Shown: one piece after another, positions 16,035-21,733 of the stretch
Layout of the letters: every line of letters begins with the position of its first letter
Position numbering within the stretch: position 1 is the stretch's first letter
Assembly (NCBI GenBank): GCA_045603545.1
Contig: JAZUMG010000004.1
Span: forward strand, 47,683-111,682
Length of the DNA: 64,000 bases
DNA from: CAAGNP01 sp045603545
GTDB taxonomy: Bacteria; Bacteroidota; Bacteroidia; Bacteroidales; UBA932
Reading direction: 5' to 3'
Notes under the pieces: model-generated
Told to the model about the DNA's origin: nothing
The model's database searches: none
Seen by the model: the letters and a program-made list of their open reading frames with translations, nothing else
Translations under genes and position numbers: made by a program

Positions 16035-16810
16035 TGGTCAGACATCACGACAAATATGCCTCACCTTTCGAGAAGAAAGGACGATGGATAGGAATCGCCA
16101 TGACGGTACTTATCCATGTGGGGCTGTTGTTTGTCTCATTCAGGGCCGGTCTGAAATATATTTATCCTCCACCAGAGGAGCTTGGTATTCTGCTCGAGTT
16201 TGAACATGATGAGCCGAAACCTGTTCAGGTGACCACAGGGACAGAGCCCCGCGCCCAGGAGGCCAATCCAGAAAATGACATCAGACTAGTCCAGAGGTCA
16301 GAAGCGCCTGTACAAGGTGTAGCCGAGAACCGCGGGGTGGAGACCACTGTGGGTACAGAAGGTGATGTGGAAGTTCCTGAGCCGCCCCGTCCCAAGCCCA
16401 TCAACAAAAAAGCTCTCTTCACCAGCGCCAAGAACAAACAGGATACACTTGCCCAGCAGGTGGCGGAAGAGGTCTCCGATGCTCTCCGCGCAGGACACTC
16501 ACAGGGCAATACAGAAGTGGGAGGTGTAGAGGGTGCACCTTCAGCCAAACTCGCAGGTCGTACCGTCATGGGCAATCTCCCTCTACCCGACTATGGAGTG
16601 GAGGCTGCCGGCAAAGTGGTGGTCCGGATCAAAGTGGACCAGTACGGAAAAGTTACAGATGCCATTCCGGGTGCACAGGGTACCACCGTCCAGGACGCCA
16701 CCCTCTGGGAAGCAGCAAAAAAAGCTGCCCTCGAAGCCCGCTTCAACATCAGCCAGTCCGCCCCCATCATCCAGGAGGGAACCATTACTTATGTGTTTAC
16801 ATTGAGGTAG
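16034..16810 (+). CDS. tonB: TonB-like energy transducer
   Basis: A 258-residue protein with a single N-terminal membrane helix (about 17-36, GIAMTVLIHVGLLFVSFRAG), a periplasmic linker rich in Pro/Glu (VEVPEPPRPKPINKKALF) and a C-terminal TonB-type domain (LPLPDYGVEAAGKVVVRIKV, VDQYGKVTD, then AAKKAALEARFN, ITYVFTLR). It should contact TonB-dependent outer-membrane receptors, using energy from the ExbBD pair encoded just upstream. The last 16 codons have a diverged second copy at 17588-17635, beyond the toxin-antitoxin genes. Confidence 0.85.
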   Translation: MVRHHDKYASPFEKKGRWIGIAMTVLIHVGLLFVSFRAGLKYIYPPPEELGILLEFEHDEPKPVQVTTGTEPRAQEANPENDIRLVQRSEAPVQGVAENRGVETTVGTEGDVEVPEPPRPKPINKKALFTSAKNKQDTLAQQVAEEVSDALRAGHSQGNTEVGGVEGAPSAKLAGRTVMGNLPLPDYGVEAAGKVVVRIKVDQYGKVTDAIPGAQGTTVQDATLWEAAKKAALEARFNISQSAPIIQEGTITYVFTLR

Positions 16811-16860
16811 ATGATTTCCATCGCATTATTTAAAAGTGCAAAATATTTTACCGACATAGG

Positions 16861-16891
16861 GTTACAATATATTGTAACTTTTGTATATTTG
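16861..16891 (+). promoter_or_regulatory. palindromic operator and -7 element of the toxin-antitoxin pair
   Basis: GTTACAATATATTGTAAC (16861-16878) is a perfect 18-bp palindrome. Six bases later comes TATATTTG (16884-16891), a perfect TAnnTTTG -7 element. The palindrome covers the space between -33 and -7, the position for a repressor site, most simply the DNA-binding antitoxin encoded at 17209. Transcription would begin close to the toxin ATG at 16896, so the message may be leaderless. Confidence 0.65.
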
Positions 16892-16895
16892 CACA

Positions 16896-17243
16896 ATGAA
16901 ACGGAGGATTATAACATTTGGCAGATATTTTAACGAGTTTATGGAGGGACTGACTGCTAAAGAGAGGGAGAAGGTTGACTACGGGCTGGTGCTGCTGAAG
17001 ACTCAGGACAGGTTGCCTGCTAAATTCGTCAAACATTTACGCGACGGATTGTATGAACTAAGGACAGAGTACAATGGCAATATATATCGGGTGTTTTTTA
17101 TTTTTGACGAAGGAAAGATTGTGGTACTGTTTAATGGATTTCAGAAAAAAAGGCAAAAAACACCAGCTTGCGAAATAACAAAAGCACTAAAGATCAAGGA
17201 AGAATACTATGAATACAAGCGAGCCAATGATTCAGGACTATGA
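16896..17243 (+). CDS. HigB/RelE-like toxin (phage Gp49-type)
   Basis: A 115-residue protein of the Gp49/HigB branch of the RelE superfamily: basic N-terminus (MKRRIITFGRYFNEF), LPAKFVKHLRDGLYELRTEY near 50-65, a beta hairpin YRVFFIFDEGKIVVLFNGF and the C-terminal FQKKRQKTPACEI..A, where Lys/Arg residues of the active face are expected. Such toxins cleave ribosome-bound mRNA. The ATG at 16896 is preferred to a TTG at 16881 that would overlap the -7 element. It is followed, with a 35-bp overlap, by an HTH antitoxin gene; the toxin-first order is typical of HigBA. No sign of decay. Confidence 0.82.
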   Translation: MKRRIITFGRYFNEFMEGLTAKEREKVDYGLVLLKTQDRLPAKFVKHLRDGLYELRTEYNGNIYRVFFIFDEGKIVVLFNGFQKKRQKTPACEITKALKIKEEYYEYKRANDSGL

Positions 17244-17586
17244 TGCAGTCCTTAACGCACGATATGGAGAGGAAGGAACTCCCGAACGCACCAAGTTTGA
17301 AGAAGACGCATACGCATATTATACAGGATTAATCCTCCGAGATGCACGAAAGGATGCTAAGGTATCGCAGGCAGAACTGGCACGTCGCACACAGACCACC
17401 AAGTCATACATATCCCGCATTGAGAACGGAGTGATAATACCTAGTGTTGCAGTCTTCTACAGAATGATTGCCGCTCTTGGAATGACAGTGAAAATCGTCA
17501 AACCCACAATCGGTGGATATGGGTTCACCCCTCAGACAAAATACCTCAGCGAGCCTGAGCGTGCTAGGTATGGTAAGAAAAAGTAA
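17209..17586 (+). CDS. HigA-like Xre-family antitoxin
   Basis: A 125-residue protein with a helix-turn-helix of the Xre/Cro type in the middle (residues about 48-102): RKDAKVSQAELARRTQTTKS, then YISRIENGVIIPSVAVFYRM. The N-terminal 45 residues (EEGTPERTKFEEDAYAYYTG) are acidic and probably wrap the toxin. It should neutralise the upstream toxin and repress the pair by binding the palindrome at 16861-16878. The 35-bp overlap with the toxin gene in another frame supports coupled translation; an internal Met at residue 7 is an alternative start. Confidence 0.82.
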   Translation: MNTSEPMIQDYDAVLNARYGEEGTPERTKFEEDAYAYYTGLILRDARKDAKVSQAELARRTQTTKSYISRIENGVIIPSVAVFYRMIAALGMTVKIVKPTIGGYGFTPQTKYLSEPERARYGKKK

Positions 17587-17587
17587 T

Positions 17588-17635
17588 TTCACCATCCAGG
17601 AGTGGGCCATCACATACGTCTTTACATTAAGGTAG
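17588..17635 (+). pseudogene. orphan 3' end of a second tonB-like gene
   Basis: Two bases after the antitoxin stop, this piece reads FTIQEWAITYVFTLR and a stop, parallel to PIIQEGTITYVFTLR at the end of tonB (16763-16810). Thirty-seven of 48 bases agree, and several differences are silent third-position changes, so the copy descends from a separate coding tonB allele instead of a fresh duplication. The homology fades just after the shared GGTAGATG. The toxin-antitoxin genes are thus bracketed by two tonB tails. Confidence 0.65.
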
Positions 17636-17717
17636 ATGCCATTGTGCTATAATCAGAAACTTTGAATCCCCGAATTTTCGCAATGCTAATTCACCACTTT
17701 TTGGACGCGGCTCGGAG

Positions 17718-17881
17718 TTAAGGTTCTTCAGGCGTTCGCGATGCTCACTCTTGACATTCGTTAATAAGGCGTCATCAGACGCCCCGCGGAGGCCGTGTAT
17801 TTGCGCAGCAAATACGGCAAGGCCGGGAGCGCTGGTCCGGCGAGAGCCGGTATAGTAGTGCTTAGGCCTTCAGAACCTTAA
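17718..17881. other. GC-rich multi-hairpin element, possible structured RNA or palindromic repeat
   Basis: Closing arms TTAAGGTTCTTCAGGC (17718-17733) and GCCTTCAGAACCTTAA (17866-17881) pair at 14 of 16 positions. Inside are three hairpins: GGCGTC-ATCA-GACGCC (17768-17783); an 11-bp stem with a 2-base bulge and GCA loop (17792-17818); and CCGGC-GAGA-GCCGG (17837-17850). The whole is visibly richer in G and C than the flanks. No promoter motif or T-run was found, so direction is unknown. It could be a structured RNA or a REP/BIME-like palindromic unit. Confidence 0.45.
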
Positions 17882-17971
17882 TCTTCGATGCCGCTACTCC
17901 ATCAGTACACTTTTCCCTACTCGACGACAGCGAAAACCGGTAAACCACAGGCGTCGCCATGCCATATTCCT

Positions 17972-18158
17972 ACACACCTACGAGTTTTTGCCAGATTTCT
18001 TGCAGGTGTGTCCGGAATCACCTCCGTTTCCGACCTTTTTCACCACACACCCACGAGTTTTTCCCCGATTTCTTGCATGTGTGTCCCCGAAGCAGGCCGA
18101 TTACAGCCCAAAACGACACCGTCACACGACTTTTCGCCGGATTTCTTGCAGGTGTGTC
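17972..18158. repeat. three-copy repeat, 41-bp units with exact 73-bp period
   Basis: Copies lie at 17972-18012, 18045-18085 and 18118-18158, each separated by a 32-bp unrelated spacer. Copies 1 and 2 differ at 4 of 41 positions, copies 1 and 3 at 8. The core GATTTCTTGCA and the end GTGTGTC are invariant. Copy 1 has ACACACCT and AGGTGTGT at its ends, so each unit can fold. A 73-bp period is not a multiple of three, so the repeat falls in a different frame each time; it is not a protein repeat although open frames cross it. No cas gene is present. Confidence 0.6.
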
Positions 18159-18224
18159 GCTCGAGGATCTCTCCCGCGTCAAGATTACTTCAATTTCTGT
18201 CGTGGCAGGACAAATTTTCGCTTC

Positions 18225-18256
18225 CCGCGTCAACTTTCGGCTATTTTTTGACGCGG
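18225..18256. repeat. 9-bp hairpin at the end of the repeat patch
   Basis: CCGCGTCAA (18225-18233), 14-base loop, TTGACGCGG (18248-18256), a perfect stem. CCCGCGTCAA also occurs at 18173-18182. No T-run follows on either strand in the position of a terminator for the permease gene ending at 18316, so it belongs more likely to the repeat element. Confidence 0.45.
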
Positions 18257-18315
18257 CCCGAAGTTAGAGCCACTCGGAAGTATATACTGATGATTACCGA
18301 GATCCCCACGTAATT

Positions 18316-19515
18316 TTACTCCCCTCTCAACGCCTCAACAGGTGGCAATACCGCTGCTCTGCTGGCCGGAAGTGAGCAGGAAACAATGCATACAGCCATA
18401 CTCACCGCCAGGGACACCCCAATCCACCCCCAAGGAACCCCGAATGGAATCTCCAGTATGGCAGAGACAATGCCACCAGCCGCCACCCCAAAAACCACAC
18501 CGACAGCACCACCTGCACATCCGATAAGGAGAGCTTCGGTCAGGAACAGGGCACGGATATCAAGATCTGTTGCCCCAATTGCCTTGCGCACCCCTATCTC
18601 CTGAGTTCTCTCCCTGACACTTACAAGCATTATATTCATAAGCCCTACAGATGCACCGAGGAGCGTTATGAGCCCTATCATAAAAGCTGCGAGTGTCACC
18701 ATTCCCATCATATCCTTCATCTGCCCAAGGGCTGTATCCCTCCTCCGTATCTGAAAATCATTCTCACCATCAGAATCGATTCTTCTGACTCCACGCATCA
18801 CCTCCACAGCCTGTTCCACAGCACTGTCCACATCCGACTCTCCAGGTGGCATCACCCCTATAGAAAAGGACTCATTTGCACCGGGAAGCCTTCTCCTCGC
18901 ACTCTCTACAGGTATCAGCACCATATTGTCCATCGAACCGCCCCCTGCCCCCATTCTCTCCAGCACCCCTACAATTCTGAACCTCTCACCCAGGACCTCC
19001 AGCACCCCAATTTCAGAAAGGGGTTCCCCCACCATAAGAGTTCTGGCGACATTGGCCCCGAGTATGCATACATCGGCCCCTGATGACTCATCAAAAGGGG
19101 AAAAATTTCTCCCGAGGGCAAGAGAACCGCCATTGAAAGCGACAAACGTCCCGAAAGTGGCCACCACCTCCACATCTGGATTTGTCATCCTCCCTCCGGC
19201 ACTCACCCCTTCAAATCCCATATCCACCTTTGAGTAAGGGGCGACCAACCCTTCTACAGCATACTGTTTCTGAAAAGAGAGCATCTCCCGATAGGTGATA
19301 TTCCTGGGGGACTCCCCTTGTGCAGGACGTATCAGAAAACTCCCTGCACCAAGTCTCCCCAAGTTCTCGCCTATAGCCACCTCAAGCCCTTTGGCAGCAG
19401 TAAGCGACCCTACAAGGGATGTTATCCCGATGGCAATGATGGAAACTGTAAGAATGGTTCTTAAGATATTGCCCTTTATCGAGTTAAGGGCCTCACTGAA
19501 AATCTCCCGCCTCAT
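18316..19515 (-). CDS. MacB-like ABC transporter permease
   Basis: A 399-residue inner-membrane protein: helix 1 near residues 14-36 (NILRTILTVSIIAIGITSLVG), a large periplasmic MacB core domain (about 40-270, with SFLIRPAQGESPRNITYREM and GMGFEGVSAGG-like segments) and a C-terminal FtsX block of three helices. Its cytoplasmic loop VSVRERTQEIGVRKAIGATD is the ATPase-coupling signature of this family. These permeases work with a LolD/MacB-type ATPase on lipoproteins, peptides or drugs; no ATPase gene is adjacent, so the partner must be encoded elsewhere. I chose the ATG at 19515, which has GGAGGG at the right distance; a frame extending to 19620 would run through the promoter. Confidence 0.85.
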   Translation of the reverse strand: MRREIFSEALNSIKGNILRTILTVSIIAIGITSLVGSLTAAKGLEVAIGENLGRLGAGSFLIRPAQGESPRNITYREMLSFQKQYAVEGLVAPYSKVDMGFEGVSAGGRMTNPDVEVVATFGTFVAFNGGSLALGRNFSPFDESSGADVCILGANVARTLMVGEPLSEIGVLEVLGERFRIVGVLERMGAGGGSMDNMVLIPVESARRRLPGANESFSIGVMPPGESDVDSAVEQAVEVMRGVRRIDSDGENDFQIRRRDTALGQMKDMMGMVTLAAFMIGLITLLGASVGLMNIMLVSVRERTQEIGVRKAIGATDLDIRALFLTEALLIGCAGGAVGVVFGVAAGGIVSAILEIPFGVPWGWIGVSLAVSMAVCIVSCSLPASRAAVLPPVEALRGE

Positions 19516-19580
19516 ATCCCTCCGATTGAATTGTTGAAAAATAATACTCTGCGAAAATAGGAAAATTTCTGCGAAAAAGA

Positions 19581-19600
19581 TACCTTTGCGCCCAAATTTA
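19581..19600. promoter_or_regulatory. divergent -7 elements for the permease and the rluB-like gene
   Basis: Plus strand TACCTTTG (19581-19588) and minus strand TAAATTTG (19600-19593), both matching TAnnTTTG, back to back in the gap. The plus element lies 23 bp before the rluB-like ATG; the minus element would start transcription about 70 bp before the permease ATG. No clear -33 elements were seen. Confidence 0.45.
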
Positions 19601-19610
19601 TACTGACATA

Positions 19611-20825
19611 ATGAGAACAAGAATTACAAGAGGTTCTGCCGCTAAAGGCACAGCCGAGAAAAAGAGAGAGCACTCATCAGAGAGCTACGAAGTTCCAAGA
19701 CGCAATTTCGGCAAACGCTACGGCGAATTTGCAGAAAAAAGTGAGAAAAAACCTTTTGCCAAGAGGGGCGAAAAGCCATTCGGCAAAAGCGAAAAGCCAT
19801 TCGGCAAAGATAAACCTTTCGGTAAAAAAGAGGAGAAACCTTTCGGAGCGAAGAGCACCTCAAAAAGAGGTGAAGGGAGATTTGCCAAAAGCGACAAACC
19901 ATTTGGCAAGAGTGAGAAACCTTTCAGCAAAGGTGACAAGCCATTCAATAAATCTGACAAACCTTTCGGCAAAAGAGATGACAAAAAACCTTTCGGCAGA
20001 AAAGGCACCGACAAGTCGTTTGCAGCCAAAGGGGAGAGACCTTTCAAGAAAAGGGCACCAAAGGTGGTGGATGAGAATATCGACAGCGACACATTCACAC
20101 CATCCATCACAGGCGATGTGAGACTCAACAAATTTATCGCCAATTCAGGTGTATGCTCACGCAGGGAGGCTGACGAATATATAGCAGCAGGTCTGGTAAC
20201 CGTAAACGGAGAAGTGGTTACTGAACTTGGCACCAAAGTGAACATTGAGGACGATGTAAGATTCAACGGCGAGAGACTCAAAGGCGAGAAAAAGGTATAC
20301 ATCATGCTCAACAAGCCAAAGGATTTCGTTACCACTACAAGCGACCCTCACGCCGACAAAAACGTGATGGACCTTATCAGCAAGGATCTTTGCCCACAGA
20401 GAATTTTCCCTGTAGGACGCCTTGACAAGTCTACTACCGGTATCCTTCTCCTTACAAATGACGGCAATCTTACAGAGATGCTTACTCACCCATCTTACGG
20501 AAAGAAAAAGATATATGAGGTAACCCTTGACAAGAATGTCAAACAGCCCGATTTCGATGCCCTTCTTGAGGGTTTTGAACTTGAAGACGGTTTCATTGCA
20601 GCAGACGCAGCGGCTTATGGTGCAGAGAAAAACATCGTTGGTGTGGAGATCCACTCAGGAAAGAACAGAATCGTAAGACGTATGTTCGAGCACCTTGGCT
20701 ACAATGTAAAAAAACTTGACAGGGTATACTTTGCAGGTCTCACCAAAAAGAACCTTAAAAGAGGTCAATGGAGATTCCTTACTGAGGCAGAGGTGGCAAT
20801 GCTTAAAGTGAAAAACTATGAGTAA
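19611..20825 (+). CDS. RsuA/RluB-family pseudouridine synthase with long KPFGK-repeat N-terminus
   Basis: A 404-residue protein in two parts. Residues 1-165 are low complexity and strongly basic, with about a dozen imperfect copies of [E/D]KPFGK between 47 and 148 (EKPFGKSEKPFGKDKPFGK). Residues 168-225 form an S4 RNA-binding domain (RLNKFIANSGVCSRREADEY), and the rest is the RsuA/RluB/E/F catalytic domain with VGRLDKSTTGILLLTNDG, catalytic Asp 272, and the SGKNRIVRRMFEHLGY block. It isomerises a uridine in rRNA, most likely in 23S rRNA as RluB. The 3' end overlaps era by 8 bp. Basic extensions are common in Bacteroidota homologues, but the exact repeat is striking. Confidence 0.85.
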   Translation: MRTRITRGSAAKGTAEKKREHSSESYEVPRRNFGKRYGEFAEKSEKKPFAKRGEKPFGKSEKPFGKDKPFGKKEEKPFGAKSTSKRGEGRFAKSDKPFGKSEKPFSKGDKPFNKSDKPFGKRDDKKPFGRKGTDKSFAAKGERPFKKRAPKVVDENIDSDTFTPSITGDVRLNKFIANSGVCSRREADEYIAAGLVTVNGEVVTELGTKVNIEDDVRFNGERLKGEKKVYIMLNKPKDFVTTTSDPHADKNVMDLISKDLCPQRIFPVGRLDKSTTGILLLTNDGNLTEMLTHPSYGKKKIYEVTLDKNVKQPDFDALLEGFELEDGFIAADAAAYGAEKNIVGVEIHSGKNRIVRRMFEHLGYNVKKLDRVYFAGLTKKNLKRGQWRFLTEAEVAMLKVKNYE

Positions 20826-21714
20826 CGGCAACGCTCCACACAGATCTGGCTTCGTAAACATCATCGGTAACCCTAATGTAGGCAAATCGACTTTGATGAA
20901 TGCCCTCGTGGGTGAAAGACTCTCCATCGTAACATCCAAAGCACAAACCACAAGACACAGGATCATGGGTATTGTGAACGGAGAGAATTACCAGATAGTG
21001 TACTCAGACACTCCGGGTATCCTCCGCCCCTCCTACAAACTTCAGGAGAGCATGATGCAGTTTGTGGATACAGCCATCGGCGATGCGGACATAATCCTCT
21101 ATATCACCGACGTGGTGGAGAAGAGCGACAAGAACAGGGAGTATGTCCAGAAACTCAATATGATTGATTGTCCTGTGATAGTGGTGATCAACAAAATTGA
21201 CATCAGCACACAGGAAGAGGTACTCAAACTTGCAGAATACTGGAAGAAGGAGATCCCCAGAGCTGATGTATTCATCGCATCTGCCAAGGAGAAATTCAAC
21301 CTTGACGCCATCTTCAACAGAATAGTGGAGCTTCTCCCCATCAATGAAGCGTGGTATGACAAGGACACCTTCACCGACAAGAACCTCCGCTTCTTTGCAT
21401 CGGAGATTATCAGGGAGAAGATCCTTCTGAACTACTCGAAGGAGATCCCATACTGCACAGAGGTGGTAATAGAAGAGTTCAAGGAGCACGATGACAGATA
21501 CGACATACAGGCTGTGATCAATGTGATGAGGGACTCACAGAAAGGTATCATTATCGGGGCCAAAGGAGCTTCGCTCAAAAAAGTGGGTATCGAGGCGCGC
21601 AAGGATATGGAGGAGTTCTTCGAGAAGAAAGTATTCCTTCAGACCTTCGTGAAGGTGAACCCTGACTGGAGAGAGGACAAAAGAAAACTGAAAAGCTTCG
21701 GCTACATTTTATAA
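20818..21714 (+). CDS. era: GTPase Era
   Basis: A 298-residue Era. The GTPase domain has G1 GNPNVGKS (17-24), the T(T) switch I KAQTTRH, G3 DTPG (64-67) and G4 NKID (125-128); the C-terminal KH domain carries IIIGAKGASLKKVG, the RNA-binding GXXG loop. Era binds the 3' end of 16S rRNA and is needed for 30S maturation. It starts 8 bp inside the pseudouridine synthase gene, joining two rRNA maturation functions. Full length. Confidence 0.95.
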   Translation: MSNGNAPHRSGFVNIIGNPNVGKSTLMNALVGERLSIVTSKAQTTRHRIMGIVNGENYQIVYSDTPGILRPSYKLQESMMQFVDTAIGDADIILYITDVVEKSDKNREYVQKLNMIDCPVIVVINKIDISTQEEVLKLAEYWKKEIPRADVFIASAKEKFNLDAIFNRIVELLPINEAWYDKDTFTDKNLRFFASEIIREKILLNYSKEIPYCTEVVIEEFKEHDDRYDIQAVINVMRDSQKGIIIGAKGASLKKVGIEARKDMEEFFEKKVFLQTFVKVNPDWREDKRKLKSFGYIL

Positions 21715-21733
21715 CATATAAAACGGCACACAA

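Larger units (their letters stand above)
17698..18268. repeat. 25-bp imperfect direct repeats flanking an intergenic element
   Basis: TTTTTGGACGCGGCTCGGAG (17698-17717, continuing TTAAG) recurs as TTTTTTGACGCGGCCCGAAG (18244-18263, continuing TTAGA), with 20 of 25 positions identical and the same orientation. The pair brackets the folded element at 17718-17881 and the 73-bp-period array at 17972-18158. The right copy also forms the 3' arm of a hairpin with CCGCGTCAA at 18225-18233. Confidence 0.5.

Noticed and set aside
17972..18158. CRISPR array
   Set aside because: Only three repeats, which differ at 4 to 8 of 41 positions, and no cas gene in the window. Equal spacing alone is not enough.
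18225..18256. Terminator for the permease gene
   Set aside because: The stem is perfect, but no T-run follows in the minus direction and it lies 60 bp past the stop within a repeat patch.
17888..18313. A 141-residue protein (and overlapping frames on both strands) across the repeat patch
   Set aside because: The frames are open on several strands at once, composition is not protein-like, and the 73-bp period shifts the frame at each unit, so no conserved peptide repeat results.
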